Source of the DNA: Marinobacter sp. LA51
GTDB lineage: Bacteria > Pseudomonadota > Gammaproteobacteria > Pseudomonadales > Oleiphilaceae
Direction: 5' to 3'
Assembly: GCF_030297175.1 (NCBI RefSeq)
Contig: NZ_AP028070.1
Location: 3,224,001 to 3,288,000 of the forward strand
DNA length: 64,000 bases
Shown: one piece after another, positions 25,946-35,490 of the stretch
How positions within the stretch are numbered: position 1 is the stretch's first letter
How the letters are laid out: every line of letters starts with the position of its first letter
Program-made: the position numbers and the translations under genes
Notes under the pieces: model-generated
Database searches by the model: none
What the model saw: the letters and a program-made list of their open reading frames with translations, nothing else
Told to the model about the DNA's origin: nothing

Positions 25946-26695
25946 ATGTACCGCGAGCGCCTGGTCGCCACCAAAGTCAGCACCGACAATGCGCGCCTGC
26001 TTCGTCATCTGTTGCTGGAATATCACGATTTCCGCCGGTACAAGGCCGCGCATCCGATGCTGGCCGATACCATCGAGGTCGCCGACTGGCAGGCGCAACG
26101 GCTGAAAACCACCCATCTGGATCTGTACCAGCACCCGGGCTATCACACTGGCCTGGAGTTTCTGCTGTCTGATCTGTACGCCCCTTCCGCCATGACCGGC
26201 CGGGACGACAACATCGATCGGGTATTTCCGAAAATGGTGAAATGGCTACCGGACCACCTTCTGGGCACCCTGGCGGGCCTGGTGGAGCTGAACCTGATCA
26301 CCCAGCAGCTGGATCTGGAGCTGGCCGAACAGCTGCATGATGCACAGACCCCGGCCAGTAACCTGACCGAGACCCAGTACTGCGAAGTCTTTCGCAAGAG
26401 CCAACAGCTGCCGCTGCGTGAGCGCCAGCTGGCGCTGATCGAGGATGTTGGCCTGCAGCTGGATCGCTACGTGCGAAACCGGACCCTCGGTTGGCTGCTT
26501 TCCATGAGCAGGGCACCGGCCGACATGGCCGGACTCACCGACCTGCACGGGTTCATGCACCGGGGCTATACGGCCTTTCGCGCCATGGATGATGTCGAAT
26601 CACTGATTGAGCGACTGGTGAGCCGGGAACAGCGGGTGATGAATAACATCCTTGCCGGTCATCCGGAGCCGTTCCGGCTACCGGCCGACCTCTGA
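25946..26695 (+). CDS. FFLEE-motif-like helical protein of unknown function
   Basis: The 249-residue all-helical protein has no signal peptide. It contains GLEFLLSDLYAPSAMTGRDDNIDRVFPKMVKWLP, which resembles the FFLEELYG/RD segment of the FFLEE-domain family (DUF8198-like, recalled), in which conserved acidic and arginine residues suggest a phosphate-type ligand. A later helix-rich part runs to the C-terminus (MHRGYTAFRAMDDVESLIERL). The gene follows the hydrolase by 72 bp on the same strand. No function can be assigned. Confidence 0.65.
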   Translation: MYRERLVATKVSTDNARLLRHLLLEYHDFRRYKAAHPMLADTIEVADWQAQRLKTTHLDLYQHPGYHTGLEFLLSDLYAPSAMTGRDDNIDRVFPKMVKWLPDHLLGTLAGLVELNLITQQLDLELAEQLHDAQTPASNLTETQYCEVFRKSQQLPLRERQLALIEDVGLQLDRYVRNRTLGWLLSMSRAPADMAGLTDLHGFMHRGYTAFRAMDDVESLIERLVSREQRVMNNILAGHPEPFRLPADL

Positions 26696-26713
26696 ACCCC
26701 GACTACTCAGGGT

Positions 26714-26992
26714 TCAGGCCTTCAGCATCTGGTCCAGCTGGGAATTGATTTCCTGTTCGATCCGGGATTTGAACGGGCGGAGCATCATGCCGAGTTCAAG
26801 ATGGATGTGCAGCTCGGCATGACCGATTTCGAGTTGACCTTTAACACCGCTGCGCTTGAAGCGGAGCAGATCCCCATCCCACTGGTAGTTCACGTCGAAC
26901 TGTTCGGACAGATCTTTCGCCAAATTTTCAGCAGCTTCCCGAGCGTGTTCTTTGTCCAGTGTGTGCGGACGGCGTACATCAATAACGGACAT
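26714..26992 (-). CDS. Polyhydroxyalkanoic acid system family protein (PHA_gran_rgn)
   Basis: The 92-residue product begins MSVIDVRRPHTLDKEHAREAAENLAKDLSEQFDVNYQWDGDLLRF and ends with FKSRIEQEINSQLDQML. This matches the small family found with PHA-granule genes and near ubiE in pseudomonads (TIGR02610-like, recalled). The predicted fold is a beta-sheet between helices. Its role is not established; being near the lipid-storage genes is suggestive. It is divergent from ubiE. Confidence 0.8.
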   Translation of the reverse strand: MSVIDVRRPHTLDKEHAREAAENLAKDLSEQFDVNYQWDGDLLRFKRSGVKGQLEIGHAELHIHLELGMMLRPFKSRIEQEINSQLDQMLKA

Positions 26993-27118
26993 AAATCAGT
27001 TTTCTCTTGGAAAATGGAAGGTTTTATAGTTTAGGGCGCTATTAAACTCGCCGCCACCCTTGTAGCGACCCCGCCAGCGGTTAGAATACGAGGTTCAGAT
27101 TCAGACAGGATTTCTCTC

Positions 27119-27910
27119 ATGAGCGAGCAGCAAACGCCGGCCAATCAGGCCCAGAAAAGCCAGGGCCAGGATGACGTCACCCATTTCGGTTTTCGGGACG
27201 TACCCAAGAGCCAGAAAGCGAGCCAGGTGGCTGACGTATTCCACAGCGTAGCTGGCAAATACGACCTCATGAACGACCTGATGTCCATGGGCATTCACCG
27301 CCTTTGGAAGCGCTTCACCATCGAGCTCTCGGGCGTGCGTCCGGGGCACCAGGTGCTCGACATTGCTGGCGGCACCGGCGATCTCACCATGAAGTTTTCC
27401 GACCTGGTAGGCCCGTCCGGCAAGGTGGTGCTGGCCGATATCAACGCATCCATGCTGAAAGTCGGCCGTGGCCGGCTGGTGGATCGCGGCTACGCGGGCA
27501 ACATCGAATACGTTCAGGCCGACGCCGAACACTTGCCGTTTCCTGACAACAGCTTCAATGCCGTCTCTATTGCCTTTGGTCTGCGAAACGTCACCGACAA
27601 GGATCAGGCGCTGCGCGACATGGCCCGGACTCTCAAGCCCGGCGGCAAGCTCATGATTCTCGAGTTCTCCAAGCCCACTAACCCGCTGCTGAGCAAAGCC
27701 TACGACACCTACTCGTTTACCGCCCTGCCGCTGATGGGTCAATTAATTGCCGGCGACAGTGAGAGCTACAAGTACCTGGCAGAATCCATCCGCATGCATC
27801 CCGATCAGGACACCCTGAAGGGCATGATGGAAAACGCCGGTCTGGTAGGCTGCAAGTACTACAACATGACCGGCGGCATTGTTGCCCTGCACGTGGGAAT
27901 CAAGCCCTGA
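27119..27910 (+). CDS. ubiE: UbiE, C-methyltransferase for ubiquinone/menaquinone
   Basis: The 263-residue SAM-dependent methyltransferase converts 2-octaprenyl-6-methoxy-benzoquinol to its 3-methyl derivative. Family signatures are [43 protein letters not shown], the SAM site [27 protein letters not shown] and [15 protein letters not shown]. The ATG at 27119 is followed directly by the family N-terminus. It begins a ubiE-ubiJ-ubiB operon whose genes overlap. Confidence 0.97.
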   Translation: MSEQQTPANQAQKSQGQDDVTHFGFRDVPKSQKASQVADVFHSVAGKYDLMNDLMSMGIHRLWKRFTIELSGVRPGHQVLDIAGGTGDLTMKFSDLVGPSGKVVLADINASMLKVGRGRLVDRGYAGNIEYVQADAEHLPFPDNSFNAVSIAFGLRNVTDKDQALRDMARTLKPGGKLMILEFSKPTNPLLSKAYDTYSFTALPLMGQLIAGDSESYKYLAESIRMHPDQDTLKGMMENAGLVGCKYYNMTGGIVALHVGIKP

Positions 27911-28551
27911 TGTTTCCCGGGCCGACCCTGCTCGCCGCGGTCACCGCCATCATCGAAGGCGCGCTGAACCAGGCCCTGGAACTTGATCCGGCAGGCCGTC
28001 GGGCACTGCTGACCGCATTGAATGCACCGGTCCGGGTGACCATCACCGCGCCACTGCCGCTGGCCTACACTCTGCACACCACGGGCAGTCGGGTTCAGGT
28101 CAGCAGCCAGCTACCGGAAACCCCGGGGCTGGAAATTCAGGGCAAGCCCATTGCCCTGGCGGCACTGGCACTCGGTGATGATCGCGTCTTCAGCGATGGC
28201 CGGTTGCAGGTGGAGGGCGATACCGCGCTGGCCCACCAGTTGCAACGTGCCCTGGACCAGCTCAACCCGGACTGGGAAGCGGCCATGGCCCGACACATCG
28301 GTGAGGTGCCCGCACATTTCCTGGGCCAACGGGTTCGCGGTGCCGTGAAGTGGAGCCGCAATGCGTTTCAGGCGCTGAACGCCAATATCGAGGAATACGT
28401 GCACGAGGAAAGCCGTGCCCTCCCCGGCCGGCGAGAACTGGAAGCCACGTTCGCGGACATCGACGAACTCAACCTCCGCACTGAACGCCTTGCCGCGCGC
28501 ATCGACCAGATTGGCAACCGCGCCCCTACTGACGAACCGGAGACCCCGTGA
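27910..28551 (+). CDS. ubiJ: UbiJ, SCP2-domain accessory factor for ubiquinone biosynthesis
   Basis: The 213-residue protein has an N-terminal SCP2-like lipid-binding domain and a helical C-terminal tail ([23 protein letters not shown]). UbiJ binds the isoprenoid intermediate and helps assemble the Ubi metabolon. The ATG overlaps the last base of the ubiE stop (TGATG at 27908-27912) and the gene overlaps ubiB by 4 bp (GTGA). It is placed between ubiE and ubiB exactly as in E. coli. Confidence 0.93.
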   Translation: MFPGPTLLAAVTAIIEGALNQALELDPAGRRALLTALNAPVRVTITAPLPLAYTLHTTGSRVQVSSQLPETPGLEIQGKPIALAALALGDDRVFSDGRLQVEGDTALAHQLQRALDQLNPDWEAAMARHIGEVPAHFLGQRVRGAVKWSRNAFQALNANIEEYVHEESRALPGRRELEATFADIDELNLRTERLAARIDQIGNRAPTDEPETP

Positions 28552-30191
28552 CCCGCCTGCAACGACTGATCCGAATCGCCTGGGTGTTCTGCCGATACCG
28601 GCTGGATACGTTTTTGCCCCTGGCGGAGTTGCCGGCACCGCTGAAGGTGTTTTTCCTGCTCGCGCCCTGGCACCTGTTTCCCAAACCGAAATTAGACCGG
28701 GGCGACCGACTGCGCTTGGCGCTGGAGGAACTGGGACCGGTGTTCGTTAAGTTCGGCCAGATCCTGTCGACGAGGCGCGACCTGCTGCCGGACGACATGG
28801 CCGAGTCCCTGAAAAACCTGCAAGATCGGGTTCCTCCCTTCCCCAGTGACGTTGCCCGCAGCATCATCGAGTCCTCGCTTGGCGCCCCGGTAGCGGAGCT
28901 GTTCCAGGACTTCACGCCGGATCCGATTGCCTCAGCCTCCGTGGCCCAGGTGCATGGTGCCACCCTGCCCAATGGCAAGAAGGTAGTGGTGAAGGTTCTG
29001 CGCCCGGGTATCGAACGGGTTATTCGCCAGGATCTGGCCCTGATGTACCTGATGGCCGGACTGCTGGAGAAATACTGGTCTGAAGGCCGGCGCCTGCACC
29101 CGGTGGAGGTGGTCGAAGACTACGACTCCACCATTCACGACGAGCTGGACCTGCAGCGCGAGGCCGCCAACGCCAGCCAGCTGCGCCGTAATTTCGACAA
29201 CTCGTCACTGATTTACATCCCCTTCATTGACTGGGACTACACCCGCAAGTCAGTACTGGTGATGGAACGCATCCACGGCATCCCTATTGCCGACGTGGCG
29301 GCCCTGAAAGCGGCCGGCGTGAACATGAAGGTGCTGGCCGAAAAAGGCGTGGAAATCTTCTTCACCCAGGTCTTTCGGGACAGTTTCTTCCACGCCGACA
29401 TGCATCCCGGCAACATCTTTGTGGACGTCAGCAACCCGGCCGATCCGAAGTACATTGCCATCGATTTTGGGATTGTTGGCACCCTGGCACCAGACGACCA
29501 GAGCTATTTGGCGCGCAACCTGCTGGCGTTTTTCCGCCGTGACTACCGTCAGGTCGCCGAATTGCACGTTCAGTCCGGCTGGGTGCCGCCGGACACCCGG
29601 GTCAACGAGTTCGAAGCTGCCATCCGTACTGTGTGCGAACCCATCTTCGAGAAGCCACTAAAAGACATTTCCTTTGGTCACTTCCTGCTGCGCCTGTTCC
29701 AGACTGCACGCCGCTTCAATATGGAAGTGCAGCCCCAGCTGGTCCTTCTGCAGAAGACACTGCTGAACGTGGAGGGCCTGGGACGCCAGCTTTACCCCGA
29801 GCTGGATCTGTGGAGCACCGCGCAACCGTACCTTGAAAGCTGGATGCGCCGCCGGATAGGCCCGTCCGGACTGATCAAGTCACTGCAAACGCACCTGCCC
29901 TCATGGCTGGAGCAGTCCCCTGAGATGCCACAACTGGTGCACGATGCCCTGCTGCAGCTGCGCCAGTCCGGCCCCACCGAACAACAGAATCAGGCTACAC
30001 TGGAGCTGCTTCAGGAACAGCAACGGCGCGCGGAACGCCGCTGGCGACGCGGCCTGACCGCCGTTGTGCTAATCGCCGTGGCAGTGCTGGGCACCCAACC
30101 AGAGGCCCAGGCCTGGGTCGCCGATGTGCCGATCTGGAGCTGGGTACTGCTGGCAGGCGCGGGCGGCCTGGTGCTGCGTGGCAGCCGCTAA
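28548..30191 (+). CDS. ubiB: UbiB, ABC1/ADCK-type atypical kinase for ubiquinone biosynthesis
   Basis: The 547-residue product has the ADCK core: [19 protein letters not shown], the alanine-rich loop [27 protein letters not shown], and the catalytic DMHPGNIF and AIDFGIVG motifs. Two C-terminal hydrophobic helices (about 500-545) anchor it to the membrane. UbiB is a membrane ATPase needed for ubiquinone synthesis. The start is GTG, overlapping the ubiJ stop codon. Confidence 0.97.
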   Translation: MTRLQRLIRIAWVFCRYRLDTFLPLAELPAPLKVFFLLAPWHLFPKPKLDRGDRLRLALEELGPVFVKFGQILSTRRDLLPDDMAESLKNLQDRVPPFPSDVARSIIESSLGAPVAELFQDFTPDPIASASVAQVHGATLPNGKKVVVKVLRPGIERVIRQDLALMYLMAGLLEKYWSEGRRLHPVEVVEDYDSTIHDELDLQREAANASQLRRNFDNSSLIYIPFIDWDYTRKSVLVMERIHGIPIADVAALKAAGVNMKVLAEKGVEIFFTQVFRDSFFHADMHPGNIFVDVSNPADPKYIAIDFGIVGTLAPDDQSYLARNLLAFFRRDYRQVAELHVQSGWVPPDTRVNEFEAAIRTVCEPIFEKPLKDISFGHFLLRLFQTARRFNMEVQPQLVLLQKTLLNVEGLGRQLYPELDLWSTAQPYLESWMRRRIGPSGLIKSLQTHLPSWLEQSPEMPQLVHDALLQLRQSGPTEQQNQATLELLQEQQRRAERRWRRGLTAVVLIAVAVLGTQPEAQAWVADVPIWSWVLLAGAGGLVLRGSR

Positions 30192-30232
30192 CCGATCATC
30201 GATTCAGCAATGAGAATTCAGGATTCACAAAA

Positions 30233-30649
30233 ATGAAAGATTTCCCCGATAATGTCGACAACCCTGACTGGCTGGATGTCATCCGCTGGACCGCCGACGG
30301 TCTGGTGCCTGCCATCGCCCAGGATGCTGCCACTGGCGATATCCTGATGATGGCCTGGATGAATCGGGAATCACTGCGCCTGACTGCCCTGGAGGGCCAG
30401 GCAGTGTATTGGTCCCGCTCCCGCGGCAAACTCTGGCGCAAGGGCGAGAGCTCTGGCCACCAGCAGGTCATCAAGGATATCCGGCTGGATTGCGATGAGG
30501 ATGTTATCGTGCTGATGGTGGAGCAGAAAGGCGGCATTGCCTGTCACACCGGCCGACGCAGTTGCTTTTATCGCAGCCTGAAAGACGGTCAGTGGGTCAG
30601 CGTTGATCCGGTGATCAAGGACCCCGACGCCATCTACGGCAGCCAATAA
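30233..30649 (+). CDS. hisI: HisI, phosphoribosyl-AMP cyclohydrolase
   Basis: The 138-residue single-domain enzyme opens the adenine ring in step 3 of histidine synthesis. It has [31 protein letters not shown] and the metal-binding DCDEDVI and [10 protein letters not shown] segments. It is the stand-alone HisI; the pyrophosphohydrolase is the next gene, not fused as in E. coli. The gap after ubiB is 41 bp. Confidence 0.96.
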   Translation: MKDFPDNVDNPDWLDVIRWTADGLVPAIAQDAATGDILMMAWMNRESLRLTALEGQAVYWSRSRGKLWRKGESSGHQQVIKDIRLDCDEDVIVLMVEQKGGIACHTGRRSCFYRSLKDGQWVSVDPVIKDPDAIYGSQ

Positions 30650-30661
30650 GGAGTACCGACA

Positions 30662-30991
30662 GTGAGTGATGTATTGCAACAACTGGCGCAGGTACTGGAA
30701 GCGCGCAAACAGGCCGATCCGGACACGTCTTACGTGGCCAGCCTGCATGCCAAGGGCCTCAACAAGATTCTGGAAAAAGTCGGTGAGGAATGCACCGAGA
30801 CCCTGCTGGCCGCGAAAGACGCGGAGCACTCGGGCGACACCTCGAACGTAGTCTACGAGACTGCGGACCTGTGGTTTCACAGCCTGGTGATGCTGTCCCG
30901 GTTAGGCCTTGGCCCAAAAGAGATTCTGGACGAACTGGCCCGGCGTTTTGACCTCTCCGGATTGGAAGAGAAAGCCTCCCGGGACCAATAA
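30662..30991 (+). CDS. hisE: HisE, phosphoribosyl-ATP pyrophosphatase
   Basis: The 109-residue enzyme hydrolyses phosphoribosyl-ATP in step 2 of histidine synthesis. MazG-like metal motifs are seen in [13 protein letters not shown] and [13 protein letters not shown] (E-x2-E-x..D). The start is GTG at 30662, with GGAGTACC (30650-30657) just after the hisI stop as ribosome site. It is followed by the tat genes 89 bp later. Confidence 0.95.
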   Translation: MSDVLQQLAQVLEARKQADPDTSYVASLHAKGLNKILEKVGEECTETLLAAKDAEHSGDTSNVVYETADLWFHSLVMLSRLGLGPKEILDELARRFDLSGLEEKASRDQ

Positions 30992-31080
30992 GGGATGACA
31001 GGCTAATCGGCAGATTAACGTCAATCCGATCTGTTAACGTACACTACTGTGTAGCGACAACTTAAAACGAGGACCCCACC

Positions 31081-31317
31081 ATGGGTATCAGTATCTGGCA
31101 GCTTCTTATCGTACTCGGTATCGTGATTCTGTTGTTCGGGACCAAGAAACTGCGCAACATCGGCACCGACCTGGGCGGCGCTATCCGCGGCTTCAAGAAG
31201 TCCATGAACGATGAGGACAGCAAGGCCGCTGACCCGGACTCCCTGGAAGAAGATACCGACGCGAAGGGCCAGCCGGCCAAATCCGAAGAAAAGCCACGGG
31301 ACAAGTCCCACAGCTGA
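31081..31317 (+). CDS. tatA: TatA, twin-arginine translocase subunit
   Basis: The 78-residue protein has a single N-terminal helix ([22 protein letters not shown]), the FGTKKL hinge, an amphipathic helix ([17 protein letters not shown]) and a charged tail. TatA oligomers form the pore for folded Tat substrates. It heads a tatABC operon, with a likely promoter between hisE and tatA. Confidence 0.95.
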   Translation: MGISIWQLLIVLGIVILLFGTKKLRNIGTDLGGAIRGFKKSMNDEDSKAADPDSLEEDTDAKGQPAKSEEKPRDKSHS

Positions 31318-31328
31318 GACCAGGCTGA

Positions 31329-31805
31329 ATGTTCGATATTGGCTTTCTTGAGCTGCTGATCTGCGGCGTCATTGCTCTGTTAGTGCTCGGCCCCGAGCGC
31401 CTGCCCACTGCTGCCCGAGCTGCCGGGCGGTGGATTGGCGGTGCCCGGCGCATGGTCAGCCAGTTCACCTCGGAGCTGGATCGCCAGCTAAAGGCCGAAG
31501 AGTTACGGGAAGAACTGCGCAAAGCCGGTGATGTGGGGCTCGAAGACGTCCAGAAGACTGTGCGCGGCGCGCTCGACGATGCCAAGCGTTACGAACACAT
31601 GATCATGCCGAACAGTGACCATCAAAGCTCACGCCCGGCGCCGGCGACCCGGCGCGTGGCCACGAAAACGCCGGAAAACAGCGATGAGCCGACGCCATCG
31701 GTCGAGTCCGCAGCGGCACCTGAACACGAACCCACTCCTGGCACCGAGCCCGAGGGCACCGATCAGCCCCGCTCGGGGCATGCATCATCGGATGACCGTT
31801 CATGA
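31329..31805 (+). CDS. tatB: TatB, twin-arginine translocase subunit
   Basis: The 158-residue product has the TatB N-terminus (MFDIGFLELLICGVIALLVLGPERLP, with the conserved Glu in the first helix), an amphipathic helix and a long Pro/Glu-rich tail. With TatC it forms the signal-peptide receptor. Its stop overlaps the tatC start by 4 bp (ATGA). Confidence 0.95.
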   Translation: MFDIGFLELLICGVIALLVLGPERLPTAARAAGRWIGGARRMVSQFTSELDRQLKAEELREELRKAGDVGLEDVQKTVRGALDDAKRYEHMIMPNSDHQSSRPAPATRRVATKTPENSDEPTPSVESAAAPEHEPTPGTEPEGTDQPRSGHASSDDRS

Positions 31806-32581
31806 CGTCCCAGCCAGACGGCAACCCTACTTCCCCCGAACACCAGGAAATGCCTCTGATTGAGCATTTGCTGGAGCTGCGTAACCGCCTGTTGAAGATG
31901 GTGCTGGCTGTAGTCATCTGCTTTGCCGCCATCTACCCGTTTGCCAACGATCTGTACCTGTGGCTGTCGGAACCGATCCGTTCGCTGCTGCCGATCGGGC
32001 AAACCATGATAGCCACCGACGTGACCTCCCCGTTTTTTGCGCCCCTGAAGCTGGCCCTGGTATTGGCGGTCTTTGCTGCCATTCCCATCATCCTGTACCA
32101 GCTCTGGAGTTTCGTCGCGCCGGGCCTGTATGCCCACGAGAAACGGCTGGCGTTTCCCCTGCTGTTCACCTCGGTGCTGCTGTTCTACGCCGGTGCTGCC
32201 TTTGCCTACTATGTGGTGTTTCCGCTGGTTTTCGGCTTCTTCACCGCCATTGGGCCGGAAGGTATCGTTGAACTGCCGGACATCAGCAGCTATCTGAATT
32301 TCGTTTTAAAGATGTTCTTCGCCTTTGGGGTCGCCTTTGAAATCCCCATCGCCACCGTGCTGCTGATTCTTACCGGCGCGACCACGCCAGCCGATCTGGC
32401 CGCCAAACGCCCCTACGTGGTGGTGGGCTGCTTCATCATCGGTATGCTGCTGACCCCGCCGGACATCATCTCCCAAACCCTGCTGGCCGTCCCCATGTGG
32501 ATCCTGTTTGAGGTAGGCATCATCTTTGGCCGACTGGCGAAGCGGGAAGTGGCCGAGACCGACGAGCCCGCTGGCGAATGA
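31802..32581 (+). CDS. tatC: TatC, twin-arginine translocase receptor
   Basis: The 259-residue, six-helix protein carries the TatC hallmarks: PLIEHLLELRNRLLK near the N-terminus, YQLWSFVAPGLYAHEKR in the first periplasmic/cytoplasmic loop, and FAFGVAFEIPI and LTPPDIISQTLLAVPMW in the second half. It recognises the twin-arginine signal. The next gene, rsmE, starts 4 bp before its end. Confidence 0.97.
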   Translation: MTSQPDGNPTSPEHQEMPLIEHLLELRNRLLKMVLAVVICFAAIYPFANDLYLWLSEPIRSLLPIGQTMIATDVTSPFFAPLKLALVLAVFAAIPIILYQLWSFVAPGLYAHEKRLAFPLLFTSVLLFYAGAAFAYYVVFPLVFGFFTAIGPEGIVELPDISSYLNFVLKMFFAFGVAFEIPIATVLLILTGATTPADLAAKRPYVVVGCFIIGMLLTPPDIISQTLLAVPMWILFEVGIIFGRLAKREVAETDEPAGE

Positions 32582-33297
32582 ACCTGGCACTGCTGTTTGA
32601 TGAGGATTTCACCGCGGAAAACCGGGTGACACTGACCGGGCGCCGGCTGCAGCACCTGCATTCGGTGATCCGGGTTGAAACCGGTGATTGCATTCCCGTC
32701 GGTCGGGTCAACGGTGACATTGGTACCGGTGAGGTGCTCCGTCTGACCGAGACCGAAGCCGAATTGCGGGTATCGTTTGATCAGGTGCCACCGCCCGCCC
32801 TGCCACTGACCCTGGTGCTCGCCATGCCCCGCCCCAAGATGTTTCGCCGGGTGCTGCAAACGTGCGCGACCCTGGGGGTGAAGGACATCTGGCTGATTAA
32901 CAGCTACAAGGTGGAGAAAAGCTTCTGGCAAACGCCGTGGCTGTCCGATGACAACCTGCGCGAGAACCTGACGCTGGGGCTGGAGCAGGCCCGGGATACG
33001 GTGATGCCCCAGGTGCACATCCGCAAGCTGTTCAAACCGTTCGTGGAAGATGAGCTGCCCGCCCTCTTGGCTGGCAAGCGCGCCCTGGTGGCCCACCCGG
33101 GCACGGATCAACCCTGCCCTACCCACATGGACCAGCCTACTGCCCTGTGCATTGGGCCTGAAGGCGGCTTTACCCCTTACGAGGTGGGTAAACTCGAGGA
33201 AGCCGGCTGTGACCCGGTGCACCTGGGGCCACGCATTCTGCGGGTGGAGACGGCCGTGCCGGTGCTGGTCAGCCGCCTGTTCGATGCCTGTGGTTAA
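32578..33297 (+). CDS. rsmE: RsmE, 16S rRNA m3U1498 methyltransferase
   Basis: The 239-residue SPOUT methyltransferase has MNLALLFDEDFTAENRVTLTGRRLQHLHSVIRVETGD at the N-terminal PUA-like domain, and the C-terminal knot with LCIGPEGGFTPYEV and HLGPRILRVETAVPVLVSRL, the SAM site. It methylates U1498 of 16S rRNA. It overlaps tatC (ATGA) and closes this plus-strand block, convergent with the DUF808 gene 1 bp away. Confidence 0.95.
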   Translation: MNLALLFDEDFTAENRVTLTGRRLQHLHSVIRVETGDCIPVGRVNGDIGTGEVLRLTETEAELRVSFDQVPPPALPLTLVLAMPRPKMFRRVLQTCATLGVKDIWLINSYKVEKSFWQTPWLSDDNLRENLTLGLEQARDTVMPQVHIRKLFKPFVEDELPALLAGKRALVAHPGTDQPCPTHMDQPTALCIGPEGGFTPYEVGKLEEAGCDPVHLGPRILRVETAVPVLVSRLFDACG

Positions 33298-33298
33298 T

Positions 33299-34213
33299 TC
33301 AGGCCGAGCGCGCCGCCCAAAGCTTCTGTAGCGGGGTAATCACCGCCACCAGTAAGGCACCGGCAATCACGCCAAACACACCGTCAGCAAGGGTCGGCAC
33401 AATGAGCTCCGGCACACCGCCAAGGCCCTCTGCAAAGTGGTGGACGGCCTCGTAGACCGGCGGCAAGCCGTGAGTCAGAATGCCACCACCAACCAGAAAC
33501 ATGGCAATGGTGCCCACGATCGACAGGGTCTTCATCATGTGGGGTGCCAACCAGAGAATTCCCCGCCCCACTTTCTGCAACGCCTCGTTGTCCTGCTGGC
33601 TCAGGTAGAGCCCGCCGTCGTCGAGCTTCACGATGCCGGCGACCAGTCCGTAAACCACCACCGTAATCATAATCGCCACCACCGCCAGCACCAGAAACTG
33701 CATGCCAATACTCGCGCCAGCCACCGTGCCCAGGGTAATCGCGATGATTTCCGCCGACAGGATGAAATCGGTTCTGATAGCGCCTTTGATCTTGTCTTGC
33801 TCCACCGCCTTCAAATCGACGTCTGGATTTTTCAGGGCTTCGTGCAGTTCCTGCTTATGCGCTTCGGCCTCTTGCCGGTGCAAAAACTTGTGCGCCAGCT
33901 TTTCAAAACCTTCGAAACACAGAAACGCACCGCCCAGCATCAACAGTGGCACCACCAACCAGGGCACGAAGAAGCTGATGGCCAGCGCGGCTGGCACCAG
34001 GATCACCTTGTTCAGCATCGAGCCTTTGGCCACCGCCCACACCACCGGCAGCTCGCGCGCGGGCTTCACACCGGTGACCTGTTGCGCGTTGAGCGCGAGA
34101 TCGTCGCCCAATACACCGGCGGTTTTCTTGGTGGCGGTTTTAGTCATCAGGGCGACATCGTCCAGGATGGTGGCGATGTCATCGAGAAGGGCGAGAAGGC
34201 TGCTTCCTGCCAT
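33299..34213 (-). CDS. DUF808 family inner-membrane protein (YedI-like)
   Basis: The 304-residue protein begins MAGSSLLALLDDIATILDDVALMTKTATKKTAGVLGDDLALNAQQVTGV, the DUF808 signature, and has about five to six hydrophobic segments. The function of the family is unknown. It lies alone between rsmE (convergent) and ubiI (53 bp downstream of its start region, same strand). Confidence 0.9.
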   Translation of the reverse strand: MAGSSLLALLDDIATILDDVALMTKTATKKTAGVLGDDLALNAQQVTGVKPARELPVVWAVAKGSMLNKVILVPAALAISFFVPWLVVPLLMLGGAFLCFEGFEKLAHKFLHRQEAEAHKQELHEALKNPDVDLKAVEQDKIKGAIRTDFILSAEIIAITLGTVAGASIGMQFLVLAVVAIMITVVVYGLVAGIVKLDDGGLYLSQQDNEALQKVGRGILWLAPHMMKTLSIVGTIAMFLVGGGILTHGLPPVYEAVHHFAEGLGGVPELIVPTLADGVFGVIAGALLVAVITPLQKLWAARSA

Positions 34214-34266
34214 GATTGGTTGTCCTTAGCGGGTTATTGGGAGAAGACGTTATTGGAGAACAAGTG

Positions 34267-35490
34267 TCAGCGAGTCAGGCCCATCGCTTCCGCAGCCAGC
34301 CGGTGCTTGATCGGGCCAAGACCGTCGAGCCAGCGCATGCCGGTGTTTCGTAGCCATCTCAGCGGTAGCTCATCGCGGGCAAATAACTGTTTAAACCCTT
34401 CCATGGCCGCCATCATGGCCAGGTTTTCAGCCTTGCGGCGACGCTGATACCGCGCCAGAACCAGCTCCTCGGCCGGACTGAGGCCCGCGCGCTGGGCCCG
34501 GGACAGCTCGTCCAGCAGGGCCCGGACATCGGCGAAGCCAAGATTGGCGCCCTGGCCCGCCAGCGGGTGAATGGTGTGGGCTGCATCGCCCACCAGGGCA
34601 AATCCGGTCGCGATGTAATCCTTGGCATGACGCTGGCGCAGCGGAAAGGCGTAACGGCGCGAAACGGCCTGCACCGCCCCTAGCTCCCGCTCAATGGCGA
34701 GTTCCAGCTCTGCTGCAAAGTCAGCATCATCCAGCGCCATCAGTCGTCTGGCCTCGTCAGTATCCTGGGACCAGACGATGGAACAGAAATGCTCGTCGCC
34801 CGATTCCGGCCGTAACGGCAGGAATGCCAGCGGACCGGTGGGCGAAAACCGCTGCCAGGCGGTAAAACGGTGACTCTGGGCGGTGCGCACGGTGCAGACG
34901 ATGGCCTGCTGGTCGTAATCCCATTCCCGTACCGGTAACCCGACCCACTGACGCAACCGGGAGTTGGCACCGTCGGCCGCCACCACCAACCGGGCGCCCA
35001 ATTGCTGTCCGTCCGCCAGTTCGACGCCACGCTGGTTGCCGTCCTGCCACCAACCGGTCACCTTCACGCCATCAATCAACTCTACGCTGCTGTCTTCCAG
35101 GGCCTGGAACAGCGCCCGCACCAGGCCGCGGTTCTCGATAATCGTGCCCAGGTCCCTAGCCTGCAAGTCGGCGGCATCAAAATGGATACGGCCGGTGCCA
35201 TCGCCATCCCACACAGTCATTTTCTGGTAGGGGCAATGGCGCCCGGACATCGCCGCTTGCCAGACTCCCAGGCTCTCCAGCAACTGCTGGCTGGCTCGGG
35301 AAATGGCGCTGACCCGAGGCTCGAATTCAGCCACGCTGTCGGCGGGTTCGGGTTGCTTCAGCAGCGTCGCCCGTTCACTACCCTCGATCAGCCCCACCTG
35401 CCAGCCCTGACGGGACAGGCCAAGGGCGAGGGCCGAACCGGTCATGCCGCCACCGACCACCAGGATGTCAAAGGCACGGAATTCAGTCAT
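34267..35490 (-). CDS. ubiI: UbiI-type FAD monooxygenase (2-octaprenylphenol hydroxylase family)
   Basis: The 407-residue flavoprotein has the FAD-binding ILVVGGGMTGSALALGLS motif, the DG motif (VVAADGANSRLRQW) and the GDAAHTIHPLAGQGANLGFADVRALLDEL motif. In the pepP-ubiH-ubiI arrangement the third gene is UbiI, which introduces the C5 hydroxyl in ubiquinone synthesis. Start: the ATG at 35490 overlaps the ubiH stop by 8 bp and has GGAGAG upstream; the GTG at 35511 would absorb that site. The other possibility, UbiF or UbiM type, is less likely given the order. Confidence 0.88.
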   Translation of the reverse strand: MTEFRAFDILVVGGGMTGSALALGLSRQGWQVGLIEGSERATLLKQPEPADSVAEFEPRVSAISRASQQLLESLGVWQAAMSGRHCPYQKMTVWDGDGTGRIHFDAADLQARDLGTIIENRGLVRALFQALEDSSVELIDGVKVTGWWQDGNQRGVELADGQQLGARLVVAADGANSRLRQWVGLPVREWDYDQQAIVCTVRTAQSHRFTAWQRFSPTGPLAFLPLRPESGDEHFCSIVWSQDTDEARRLMALDDADFAAELELAIERELGAVQAVSRRYAFPLRQRHAKDYIATGFALVGDAAHTIHPLAGQGANLGFADVRALLDELSRAQRAGLSPAEELVLARYQRRRKAENLAMMAAMEGFKQLFARDELPLRWLRNTGMRWLDGLGPIKHRLAAEAMGLTR

